Positions 1 to 12,020 of a stretch of DNA of 64,000 bases are shown piece after piece. The DNA is taken from assembly GCA_905250125.1 (NCBI GenBank), contig CAJNOL010001176.1, forward strand, positions 1-64,000, in the 5' to 3' direction. The notes beneath the pieces were generated by a model, which ran no database searches, was not told where the DNA came from, and saw nothing but the letters and a program-made list of their open reading frames with translations. This DNA comes from Rotaria sordida (Eukaryota > Rotifera > Eurotatoria > Philodinida > Philodinidae). The number at the start of each line of letters is the position of its first letter. Position 1 is the stretch's first letter. The translations under genes were made by a program, and so were the position numbers.

Positions 1-2045
1 AAAAAAAAAAAATAGACAGATTCTTCTTTGTATTGTTTTTTTTTCTCTCTGTAGGATTTGTTTTTAGATCTGATTGAGAAGAGCTAGATTGGATTTTTCT
101 ATCAAAAGCGAGAAAATCTTAGGTATCAAAAAAAAAAAAGAATGGACATGTTAGTAAAATATTTCTATTTCATTTATAAACAAGAAAAAAAAAAGAAATC
201 ACTTGTGCATAGTAAGAATCGATTTTAGCTTAACGCCGATCATTTTAATGATGACTATTGGTCTCTATGTTTTTTTATTTTTTGCTTTTCTAAGAGAGAT
301 ATTTTCTTTTTCTCTAATGGAGGAAGAAGAAAAAAAAAAAAGTGAATTAGTCTCTTTTTATCATCATCAATCTATAATAGTAAAATATACAGATGTACAG
401 AGGCGCTCGTCAACATTGCAATCGTTGACGACTAATTAGAATTCCCTAAATATGTTTTCTTTTTTTTCCTATTACTTTTTTCTTTTTCTTGTTCTGTAGG
501 ACTATCTATTTATTTGTATTAGTCGTGCATGAAAAAAAAAAGAGAGGGAGAGAAAGGAAGACTTGTACGTTATGCTATTTAGAAATAAAGTATATGATGA
601 CAAGAAAAATGTCGGTTCAATGATACAAGTTCTTCAATGAAACAATGCATCGATTACGTATTATAGAAATATGTTGAATCATCGAAAAAATATTTCGTAT
701 ATTTTTTCTTTTTTTTTTTTTTTTCTTTCATAGATATATTTAGCTACACATATGCGTATATTTGATCTCGTGGATAATAATAGAAATAATTTAAGAGCTA
801 ACATTAATGAATAAATTCTTCATTTATTTTTATTTAGTCTTTTATTATTTCCATTACGAAAAGCATATCTAGATGATAGCAGTGTATGGCAATTAATAGG
901 TATGTATTTATGCATTATTTTTAAATCAAAATAGAAGACGAAAAGGAAAAATTAATTTGTTTTTTATTTTTATTTTTCAACTAAATCTTTGTTAGTTGAT
1001 TATGGTAGCCTGATGATATTGCATGTAACCTATAGAAAAAACAAATAGAAGTTGGAAGATTGATTTCATATCTGCTTGAACGGCTTTCAACTAAACGAAG
1101 CGTTCCTTCTTTTTTTTTTTTTATTTTTGTTTCTTTATGAGAAAACAATGACTATAACAATAGCAATAACAACAAAGACAAATGGATAGCTCGTTTTTTT
1201 TCTCTTCTCTTCAATAGATCTTTTCAAAAGAGAGAACCTGATTGAATGAATGAATATGTTTGGCATGCTCTAACTACTCACAAATTTGATTCATTATAGA
1301 AACACAAATGACAGTAGTAAGCAATAAATCGATATTATTATTTGTGTGTATAGATTCATTTGCTTGCCTTAGAATTTTTCATTGTATTGTTAAGACACTC
1401 GTGCTGTGTTCATTATTGTTTTTGATATATGAGACAAACAAAAAAAAAGAGAACATCAATAACTGTAAGTCTCTATTCAAATCATCACTGCCACCATATG
1501 CAGTGAGACAACTGATCCGTTTGGTTGCATTGGTTGGCACATACTCAAGAAAATTTGTTGTCATGGTATTGTATTCACTCATATCGTGTACTTAATAGAG
1601 AAATATTTGAGACGTCAATTTTCTTTACATACCCATCCATATAGAGAGGAAAAAAGAAACTGTTAATGTTCTCATATTGTCTAAAACGTCGAACATTTGT
1701 TCTTATTGAAAAAGACAATGAATATTTTCTTTCTGCTTTTTTTTGACTATCTCTTCGTCTACAAAAAAAAAGAAAAAAAAAAGAAAAGTTTTATCTTACA
1801 ATTTCAATCATAAACAACATCTGTTACGTAGTTAATTTCATTTTATTTGAGCTCCGTAATAAGAAACATAACGATGATATAGATAGAATGAAAATTTTCA
1901 TCTTGTTATTCCCTCAACAATGTTAAAAAAAGATCGTTTGCTATAAATAAATAAATAAATATATATATATATAAGAAATGACAGATGAATCTATTTGTTT
2001 TTTCTAGATTTCTTTTTTTTAAAACGGTATGTTGAAAAGAGAACA
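1..2045. other. Intergenic DNA, no gene seen
   Basis: Very AT-rich sequence with many poly-A and poly-T runs. The short open frames here lack recognisable motifs and overlap each other on both strands, so I read them as chance. Near the right end, a TATA-like run at about 1950-1972 and a pyrimidine-rich stretch ending in AG at 2006-2007 precede the GPCR gene and probably belong to its 5' region. Confidence 0.6.
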
Positions 2046-4283
2046 ATGTTTAAAACTTCTAATTCAACATCATCAACAATTTTTATTGATCTACCAACAT
2101 TATCAACACCATTAACATTATTCGATGATAATATATCAATATTAATAAATGATCAAATATTATATAAATATTCAAATTTAACATGTCATCAAATTAAATA
2201 TGATTATGTTTCACAAAAACCTTTATTTAATTTTGTTCGTTATGTATCACATAATTTAAATCGATTTTTTATCTTACCAGCTATTATTTTAAATTTATGT
2301 GCTTTTTATATTTTAAGACGTACACGTATGAATCGTTCATCATCTATAGCATTTTATATGCAAACATTAGCATTATGTGATGTAGCATTTTTTGCATTAA
2401 GAGTTATTTTTGGAGAATTATCGAGTTTATCAACTAATAAACATATATTAACAACTGGTTTATGTAAATTTCTTTTTTTAATGGTTAATGCAGTAAATTA
2501 TACAACTGGTAAGTTAATTTTTTCTATGAGAGATCGATAGATGTTTGATATATTGATTAAATTCATCAATCATAAATCAAAATACAACTGGGAATGTATC
2601 GTTTGTTTCTTTTTTTGGAAACTTTTCAGATTTATTGCTGTATTTCGTGTTAAAATTAGTACTGGGATTACACTAGAATATCAAAACAAAAAAAAAAAAG
2701 AAAAGAAAGTAATAATTCGACAGATTAATGGTGATGGAAAAGATTGTTAGTGCTCTTTTTTTTATTCTTAATAGTTACCATTTAATAATTTTGAAAGAAT
2801 ATTATAATTTATTTTTCTTATTTGAAATAGCTTTATAATTATTTCAGTTTAATCATCTTAAATTTTGTTTAAATTATGTTCAATTCTAACATGTTGTTTA
2901 GAGTGTATGTGAATTCTATATATTTGGAAATATATCTAACTGTTATAAACACTCATTCAGGAATTTTTTTAAGAGGGAACGATGAATATAACTATCAGTA
3001 AAAGCTAATATTTGTTCATCGGAAATTATCCAATCTTTACTCCTGCTACTCAATATACAGAAATTGTTCAGAAAACAATTTATCCATATTTTTCCTATCG
3101 GATACCGTCACACTGCATTCTCAAATGAATAATAGTTGATTTCATCATAATATAGATTGAACTAACAGAATTCTATTTCTATGTACATAACAATAACCTT
3201 AACAATTTCTATTATACTTCTTTTTTTTTGTTTTTGTTTCTAGTATGGCTTATTGCTGCAATGAATGCAGATAAGTTTCTTGCTGTTTGTTTACCATTAC
3301 GTGTATCTGATTTGTTATCAAGAAAAAAAGCATATGCTGTCGTCATAGCTGTTATAATATCTTCAATGCTTGTTGCATCTGTACATGCAAGTCGAACAGT
3401 ATTAAAAAATAATTCATATTGTTGGCTTAAAACATCACAAGATGAAAAACTTGTTTTTATACTTGATGCATTTTTTTGTTGTTTTATACCATTTATTGTT
3501 ATATCTATATTAAATGCTGCAATATTTCTTGCTTTATTGCGAGCACGTCGTGAAGCATCACAATTACATGAATCAACAACAGGTATTATACAAACATCAA
3601 AAAATCAATTTGTTTCAGCAGTTAATTGTCGTACACGTGTTCAATCACAAAATCTTCAGATAACAATTATGCTTATAACAATATCAATATCATTTTTTGT
3701 TTTAACATTACCAAATGCTATTTATTATTTACTTATATTTTTACGTGTTTTTATTGAAAGTTGGAAAGCTGTTAAATGTGATGCAAATGTATATCGAAAT
3801 CTTGATACATATGTACGAACATCAGCTGTTATGTATCTTATATCGAATATAACATCAGATTTAATGCATGTGGTAAATTTTTTTCTTTATTTTATAAGTG
3901 GTGCAAGATTTCGTTCTGAATTTCATCGTTTAATATTTCATCGATTATGTCATTGGTGTTATAAACGACGAATTAATGTATTTCGAAAAGAAACTAAATC
4001 TAATCAACGTTCATTTTTAAGTATGAATGGTATATCAACAATACGAGTATTAGCACCATTACCTGGTGATACTAAACAAAAATATGCATCAAATAATGAT
4101 AGTTATACAACATCAATCAAAGATAGACAAACAGTAACACATTTATCATCAATGAAGAAGAGGATGCTTGGAGAAAATGTATTGACATCTGTTGGAAGTC
4201 AATCTAGGAAAAATCAGTATATGAACACTAAATTGGAAAACGATGACAAAAATGAAAGCGATAATCTTCTTCGACATGTATAA
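2046..4283 (+). CDS. Rhodopsin-class (peptide-type) G-protein-coupled receptor
   Basis: Two coding exons, 2046-2508 and 3244-4283, give 500 residues; the GT...AG intron joins a split Val codon. The N-terminus is Ser/Thr-rich with Asn-glycosylation sites, as expected for an extracellular tail. Seven hydrophobic segments follow. The TM3 end reads DKFLAVCLPLR, a DRY-type G-protein-coupling motif with Lys-Phe instead of Arg-Tyr. Cysteines before TM3 (TTGLC) and in loop 2 (NNSYCW) can form the conserved disulphide. TM7 has NFFLY where NPxxY is usual, followed by a basic segment (SGARFRSEF) typical of helix 8. Family knowledge: this pattern is common in invertebrate FMRFamide/myosuppressin-like neuropeptide receptors. 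Inference: plasma-membrane neuropeptide receptor, ligand unknown. I chose ATG 2046 because the upstream in-frame stretch crosses an acceptor-like AG at 2006-2007. AATAAA lies at 4417-4422. Confidence 0.92.
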
Positions 4284-5698
4284 AAATTTCATAAATTTTG
4301 TTTTTTTTTCTCTATTGTATTTTTTTTTTTGCCTCGTATAATATAAATAATATTTCATAATGAGAAATTCTATTTCAATAACATATTGTAAATACAAGTA
4401 TGTCGAAGCGCGATGTAATAAATGATTATTATCTCTTATATAGTGAGAAGTATCGCTTAAGTCAAGAATACATACATATGAGTCATAAGTCACCGACTTG
4501 TTTTTTTTTTGTTGTTTCTATTATTGAGTACGCTATTCTCGATTGATTTTGGTCGTTTTAAGGGCAAGAAAAAATGAATGTCACAAGACAAAATATATGT
4601 CAATAGTAGTACTATGACTGAATAAATAGACAGGAAGTAATGATAAGTAGTACTCATTTTGTCATTGTTTGTTCTATAAAGAGAAAAGATAATGATTTTA
4701 TGAATCAATCGATATTTTATCATGAATCTAGACGAAAACATTTTTCTTTTATTGCTCTTACAAATTTGTCAAGAGATATTATGATATTTGGTTTTTTTTT
4801 TGCTTATATATTGTAACATAAAATTAGAAGAGGAAAATTTTTATTAAAGTATCCTATGTTTCCTGTTAGATAAATATTTTAATAGAACATAAAAGAATAA
4901 TGTAAAATTTGTCTATCATATGAACAATGACCTTATTTATTTCGAATGATAGTTCTCGAAACCTTAGTAATAATGTAATAATCATTACTATGGTGTGTAT
5001 GTTTAGAAAAAAAAACAGATTTCTAATGAAGTAAGCAACACAGACTGAAACGAGAAGAATTTTTTGTTCCCACGCTTCGCCACGTCTTAATAAGATGCTT
5101 GTACTCTTTGACCGTATCATTTATTTTGATGACATATTAACAAAAAATAAACACAAAAGTATGATAATACAACGACTCAAGGTCGTTAATTAATTTTGTA
5201 CTTTGTTATTCTTCATCGAATGAAGAAATAACCGTCTTCGTTCAGCATCTGAGTGCATATACTAAATGATTATTGTTTAATCTTAAACAAAAGATGTTTA
5301 AGAAAAATAGAAAAACAAAAATTAATAGATTTAAACTTTCGATCACGTCTACATTTTCAACAAGTTTTAACATTAATTATTTTTATCGAGATAATGATCA
5401 AAGTCTTGACAAAGTAATACAAGTTTGTTTTTTTGAGTTGACAATGAATTTTTGAATTATGTTTAGTTCTTTAAAGTCTTATTAGATATTTCTTATATAC
5501 ATTGATTCGTTCTGTTAGATATAGGCCGAGGAAATCTATAAAAGAACTATTGGTAACTGTTTGGAACATATTTCTGTTGTAAGACATAATAAAAATAGGA
5601 ACCATGATCATTACAATTAGTTGAAGAATACAAATTTATTTGATAAAACACTAACAATTGTCTAAAGATAAGCATGGCAAACACTAATTATAGATAGA

Positions 5699-6060
5699 GA
5701 GTGACTTAAAAGTAAGGGAACATAGGAAGTTTTCAATTTCTCCTTTGTACATGAACAGCTAGGCCTCATATTTATACTACATATACTAGGTGATACTATT
5801 AAAAGATGTAATAGATGCTCAGTCTTTCGATGAAGTACTTTGTTCAAAACCGTACAAATAAGTCTTATAGTTTATCTGTGACTCTAAAACAAATTCAATG
5901 TTTTGCGAATTCTATAGTTTTGTGTACTTATTCCGATCTATGAAATGAATCCGATTTAATTACATCTTGTATTGATTTAGTCTTGCTTTTGAACGAATTA
6001 CTTCACCCAAAAGTGGATCATATGCTATAAAAATTCTGTGTTCCCTTACTTTTGAGTTAT
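5699..6060. mobile_element. Short inverted-repeat (MITE-like) element
   Basis: The left end near 5701 and the reverse complement of the right end near 6060 share about 25 bp containing AAAAGTAAGGGAACA. The 360-bp interval between them has no coding capacity. Such short termini around a non-coding body fit a deletion derivative of a Tc1/mariner-type DNA transposon. No target-site duplication is clear, so the class is inferred from the TIR style only. Confidence 0.5.
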
Positions 6061-7474
6061 CATATATGATCATTGTATATATGTATGCTAACGATTAAAT
6101 CAGGATATTGTATACGTACTAGAAACAAGAATATCGATGATTCAGATTAGGATAACATTTAATATTCACAATTGTATTCACCAAATAAATATGAGGTGGT
6201 AGTCGAAACGAAGGCCATTGAGTTTGATCGTCTTTTCAATGATAGGTGATAGAGTTCATCGTTGATTGAGGAAATTTTTGATGTATTCATCCTCTATGAA
6301 AGTTAAAATTTGAACATCTTCATTCTTCGTCGAATCACTAAAGAGTTTGTGTGTGATAGTACAACATAAACTATAATCACTGTTCGACATTATTCAATAA
6401 TATGAAAGTGATATCTCTTTGAATAAAAATATATGGTTTGCTTACAAGATTGCATGTGCGAACGTTGGCTTTTTTTGCTTTCTTATGAATGATTACTTTC
6501 TTTCATCTAATATGTATATTTGAATGCATTTTATGATCCAATATAGTATCAAGTTCAATCCTTCTGTGCTATTAAATTCGAATTAGTCTGTTGCATAACT
6601 GATTTTATACTTTGTGAAACACGGTTTAAAAGGAGTGTTGCAGTATAGAGATAAAAATTATGATCAGCTCTCTTCCCAAAGAAGTGACAGACATTCTTTG
6701 TTATAATGTATGAACTACTTCCTTATTGCATTTCTCGAAAATTAAGTAAAAGGATGATGAAAACAAGTATCCCAAATTAGATTGAATAAAACAATTTCCT
6801 GTGATTAGCAAGAGAAACTACATTAGGTATCACATTTTAATCTTCCAGAAATTACGCTAACAGCTTTTATAGGAACATGAACTATCCATTCAAATATTGT
6901 TCGAAACACTATTAGATACTCAAAATGTTTTGTTTATGTTCTGACTATAATCTAATATAAAACGAAGCTTTTTTTTCATTCGAATAAGTAAAATCAATTG
7001 ATCTACAATAGTAATTCGAGAACGATTATTGTGCATAATGTGCACCAGATGGTTCTTAGTTATATTGATTACGAAGCAAAAGTAAATTGAAGACAAAATC
7101 CGTTATCTATCTAAGAGATAGTATGAGGAAAAACATGAATATTTTAATATTTGATATAAAATGTCATTTTTATAGTTTCTCAGTATTTCTTGTTATTTTT
7201 CTATCATCTAAAATTCTATTATTTATTATTCGATTTAGTAGTAATGTCAACACTTTTGGTCATAAGAATGCTATAATTATTTTACGAGTATTTTATTCTT
7301 TTTGATCTGAATTGATTTTAAAACTATTTCTGCTTTCACGTGTTGATATTCTATAAAAGTCTTTGCACTTTGCATTGATTGGCAATTAACTTGTCTCTAG
7401 TTATAGTGACACAAAATAGAACGGTATGTCACATATTGTATTAATTTCCTATGAAAGACAATTATCATGACATT

Positions 7475-7884
7475 TATATTTGTTGTTCTTGTCTTCTGCT
7501 CTTTAACGAATGTGATGTCAGCTATTAAAGTAGTTAGTTTGCAATAGAACCAATAAGCAAATAATTTATCGAACATATATTATTCGGATTTTCATTTTCA
7601 AAAATTTTTATATCATCAACATGATGTTGCAAATAACAAAAGTAATAAAACTAATCTTCTCAATTTTTATCTTCTTCGACAATATTCATATCATTATCAA
7701 TAACCAAGTAATTCTTTCGAGATTTTGTCATTTGCTTTAAACTGGAAGAAACAATGAAAGTCAATCTGCATTATTAAGAATAACTACAGCTCGTTCAAAC
7801 TCAAATATTTCATCAATTCTTTAGAATCCTATTCAACCAAATCAATTTCTTTTAGTTAATGGACATGCCATTGTAAATACAACA
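7475..7884. repeat. 400-bp dispersed repeat, copy 1
   Basis: Matches 19803-20202 in the same orientation over its whole length, with scattered substitutions and small indels. Shared blocks include AACCAATAAGCAAATAATTT and AGAATCCTATTCAACCAAAT. The right end of the match coincides with the start of the telomere-like block at 7884. Both copies carry stops in every frame I read, so neither looks like an intact gene; a decayed gene fragment on the minus strand is possible. Confidence 0.75.
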
Positions 7885-8007
7885 AGGGTGCGGGTGGGTG
7901 TGGGTGTGGATGCAGATATCCAGGTAAATTACACACTCCACACCCATACCGACACCAACACCCATACCGACACCAACACCCATACCCACACCTACACCCA
8001 TACCCAA
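7884..8007. repeat. Telomere-like palindrome A
   Basis: A G-rich block of TGTGGG-type units (about 7884-7910) is followed by a short spacer and then a longer C-rich block (7931-8006) of CCCATA/CCCACA-type units, several with the variant CCGACACCAACA. The G-rich strand runs toward the centre from both sides, which is the arrangement of two telomere ends joined together. TGTGGG is the repeat reported for bdelloid rotifer telomeres. Confidence 0.75.
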
Positions 8008-9514
8008 ATCAATGGAATTTAAATCTGATACGTTAATCGCACTCAAGCTGTAACCATTAGCTTTGGAAATGTCCATGCTCTCGATAACAGTACCCGTTTT
8101 TGAAGAAGGAAGAGAGTAGTCGGAACTAATCTTGAGTAACTCGGGGCGTGAGAGGAACGCAATCGTAACAGTTCAAAATGTCTGACTTTGTCAGATAATC
8201 TCATGGTCTATTTTTTTGGGAATGATGGGAGACTTCAGAGATTTTTGAGTTTGAAACAAGTGCTATAATAGAATGGTACTATGTATGACAGTAGTACTCC
8301 TAATTTTGATGAATGCAAGTGGACTTGGTATACTCCAATGTTAATAAACTCTTTATAAAATTTAATGGGAAGAACAAATTTCATTCGATTTATTAGTAAT
8401 CTTTTTGTTTTCTCTGGAGCTGTATGAAACACTGACCGAAACAAATTTAGTTGATTTGATTTTTACTGTCTATATCAACTACTTTGGAATCAAGAGCTTC
8501 AATGAGATTTTATATCTTCTAACTCTATGATGATAAAAGCTTATCAAAGTGGAACTACATCACTGAGCTCTACCCTGATAAAAGTGCAGAAAATTGCAAC
8601 AAAAGTAAAGAAAATGTTATCCTCAGGATTTTATATGATATCTTTGGTATTGCAGTAATATGTGTTATTGCGCAAGAGAAAAACACACTAACAAGGAGTT
8701 ATAAACAAGGATAGACACAATAGTTGACTCAGAATTATAGATGTTACTTCGGATGGACAAAGGTCTAGCAGAAAATGTGAAGGATACAGATTTGGATGTG
8801 TTCAATTGCCAGAATTATCAATGGAGAGAATCTAACGAAATGTAGACCAATATTTCTTTGTTTCAGCACAGAAACATTTCCATATATTGCTGAAAGTAGT
8901 CAGCAAATACACCGAATGAGCTTTACTTGCACCTTAAATATTCAATATGTTTCTATCGAAACTGTACAGAACAAAAGAAAATTATTAGGCTTCTACAGAT
9001 TGGTAAAATATTTATCCGCAAAGTTTGTATACATCAAAGAAAACATGTTATCTATTTGTTCATTCAATTTGAATAACAAGAACTTCAGGTTGCTTCATAT
9101 ATTAAACTATGTTCTGGTCCGACAGGTTTCCTGTACTATAGAACAGATCAGAAAAAATGAATTTGTGGGAAATGAGACCACAAGAATAAGTATTTCACGC
9201 CTGTTAGTTTCAGTCCCACCATTTCAACTACAATATCATCACAACAGCTTTATGTTGACTAATCTCCTTATTCTACTCGCCACGCAGAGTTGATAGTAAA
9301 CATGTAATTATGAAGTGCATGCTCATAAGTTTCCTTAGTATCGCTGAAAGATGGTCCAAACAAGTGAATGAGTTACTATTTGAAATTATAACGGACTCAT
9401 ATGTAGCATTGCGCAATTGGTAATGTTAACCCATAGTATCATCGAAGAGAGACTATGAACTGTCGCTTAAGTCTCGCATAAGAAAATGTTAGATCATCCT
9501 CGAAAAGAGTCCAC

Positions 9515-10020
9515 TTTTGTCAGAAAGATGAAAATTGAGATAAGTGCATGGGAAGATAGTCCAAAGTCTGCTCTTTTAGAATATGTGTAGCGTTTTATTT
9601 GGTATATCGATTTTATCAAAGGTTTTTAATGATTTCCGTCATTCCCTACTTGAAAAATAAGCTGTTTTTGGAAAAATCGGAAATTCTGTTTCATTTTTCC
9701 TCAGAACGTGGATTCGACGAGGGATCTTCATCAGAACTCAATCACAGTAAGAGATTAAGCCAAATATTTTTTTTTGTTTGAAACCTCGTGTTTAAGGCTA
9801 AGGACTATGGTTGCTTTTTTCTTAAAATAAGCTTTTTTATTATCATAGAAGAGAATACTTCTATAGAAACAGCGCCATTTTTAGGGTTCTCTTTTGAGTC
9901 GTTGAACTTATCATTCCTTTCCTTCGCTGAAAAAAGTAAGAGTTTTATGATAGGGCAACCATCGTTCCTAGCCCTAAACTCGAGCTTTCAAACAAAAGAG
10001 TTTAAATGTAAAATACTATC
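9515..10020. repeat. Dispersed repeat family, copy 1
   Basis: Diverged similarity to 61750-62250 in the same orientation. Shared landmarks in order are a GTCAGAA...GAAATT-like start, AAAATAAGCTGTTTT, a T-run followed by TTTGTTTGAAA, and TTAGGGTT...TTGAACTT. The frames are open in short pieces only. It is probably an old non-autonomous transposon or remnant. Confidence 0.55.
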
Positions 10021-10683
10021 AGCAAAAACTATGATAAACATTAATCTCTCTTAAAGTCATTTATGCATGACACTGTAAGAATAGCGAGTAGCATATAATG
10101 AATCATATAGATGATTCAATTAATCAATCAGTAGTATGCCTGAAACATGTTGCTATCGATTGATACAGTTCTCTTATTGATACATAGCACAAGATAGATG
10201 TCACAGTTCATTGTTTGAAAGTTTAAGAATAAAAAAGTTGTTTTTTTCTCAAGTACGAAATTCCGATGTATAAGAAAAAACCATTGTATTTGTTGTTGGA
10301 AAAGAAAAATCGTTGAAAGAAAAAAAAAACAAGTAATGCGTAGATTAATCGTCGCTTAGGAATTGAATAAAAAGGAAAAAAAAGTTATACAGAAGTAGGA
10401 TGCCGTTGACTAAACAACGCACAGAAGAGAACAACTAGTAGAAAATGTGAGTGTGCTTGGTGTCCCCTAGAGGGAGAGAAAAGAAAAAAAAAAAGGGTTG
10501 CTCATTATAGCTGCATAAGAAAATTTCGAAGGCCGCTGCAATATACATTGATTCGACGATTGATTATTGAAAAAAAAGCATGAAATAGGCCACCCTCATT
10601 TTTCTCTTTTTCTTTCTCTGCGTAGTTACCTATATATAATGAAAAGTGTTGACTGACAATTCAGACATCATACAATATTTGAT

Positions 10684-10912
10684 ACCCACTAATATTCTTC
10701 ACACCCTCACTCTCATCAATAGCACTATCCACACCTTCACCCCAACCTCACGTCCATATCGACACTCACACCAACGACCACAGCAACAATAACATCTTCT
10801 CGCCACACGTCCACATCCACTTTCACACCCATACCGACACGCACAACGTCATTTAAACGCCACACCTCAATCTCGACCTACACTAATACGCACACTCCAC
10901 ACGAATATCTTC
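10684..10912. repeat. Degenerate C-rich telomere-like tract
   Basis: About 230 bp almost free of G, rich in CACACC, CCACAC and CATACCGACAC words resembling the C-rich half of the palindrome at 7884-8007. No matching G-rich half is seen on the left. It is probably an eroded copy of the same kind of block. Confidence 0.45.
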
Positions 10913-12020
10913 ATTAGAAAACTACCCACAAGAAAAATTTTATAAATTGTAATAGAAGGGCATGGATTTTCCAAACGCTACTTCCAGAAATCCAATGGAT
11001 TTTTAAGGCTCTAGGACTTAAGAATCTTGTTTTTGAGTAAAAATCAAGATTTTGTTATTAAAATTCCTTCTTTTCCTAGCAAAAAAAAAATGGCTTTTCT
11101 GGTACTTGACTTCTAAAAATACTATGTAAAATGCTACAAAACTTTTTCAAAAACTCTCGATTTTATTTGTAAAGCCTTTATTATTGCCTTCCAATCCTTG
11201 CGGTTCGAAAAGAGCTTGATGTTAGTAATGCATATTGTCCGGAGAAAAAGAAAATTGAGTAATCTTTTTTTGTTTTTTTTTCTAGTTGTAAACAAAAACT
11301 TTTGGTTTTTTCAGGTAAATGCTAGCGAAAAGTCAGCCCGCAGTAGAGAGTCATCTTTGGAGCAGTGATGTGAATTTCCATAATAGAAGACCGTTGCCTT
11401 TTATTCTGGAGGGAGAGGGTTGAAAGGGGATGTTAGCTGCGTGAATATGTTAGTGATCGGCTGAGTTCGACCGATTCGAAGGAAAAATGACTTCGATGGT
11501 ATCTTCATGACAATAATTCTTAGAAAACGGTTATAATAAATTAGTCGAGAAGGGAAAAGGAAACCGAAGAGTATCATCGTTTTGCTGATTCTGACATATT
11601 AATACAATACTTTTATTGAAGCTTTTCTTCGTTTTATGTGAAAAGATGCTCATGTATCGAATGCTCTAGTTACGAGAATGCGACAAGTTATGAGCGAATG
11701 TGTTTGCATTCATCCATACACATTATAGATAATTGCTTTATTATGACGAAGGTCCCATTTGTGATCAAGGTGATCGATGCGCGTTGCAAAGGTTTTCTAT
11801 CAACTAGAATGATGCTTCGAAAGAATCATTTTAGGTGTGAATGAAATTCGCCGAAATGTCTCATTGTCATGTGAAAAATGAGCGAGAGCTATAATGCAAT
11901 GCCTGTTTTTAGTTTGATGTCACTGCTTAATAGAGAGTCCATCATCTACCCTTTTATCAGAGTATTTATTAATAAACAAAAAGACGAATTGTGCTACCCT
12001 TTTTTTTTAGATTCTCTCCT

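Larger units (their letters stand above)
4284..12020. other. Long gene-poor region with dispersed repeats
   Basis: No convincing gene in about 7.7 kb. It holds the GPCR 3' flank, a short inverted-repeat element at 5699-6060, one copy of a 400-bp dispersed repeat at 7475-7884, a telomere-like palindrome at 7884-8007, one copy of a second dispersed repeat at about 9515-10020, and a degenerate CCCACA-like C-rich tract at 10684-10912. The open frame at 8796-9293 (165 codons) has no motif and its codon use differs from the neighbouring genes. Its status is unresolved. Confidence 0.55.

Noticed and set aside
1308-1595. Overlapping short open frames on both strands
   Set aside because: No motifs and mutually overlapping; typical of AT-rich DNA with few stops.
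7852-8076. Minus-strand frame with Gly-Val-Gly-Met repeats
   Set aside because: Reads straight through the C-rich half of palindrome A; repeat artefact.
8796-9293. 165-codon open frame on the plus strand
   Set aside because: Begins with ATG but has no domain, no membrane pattern and a codon use unlike the verified genes. No splice partners. Left as unresolved, not called a gene.
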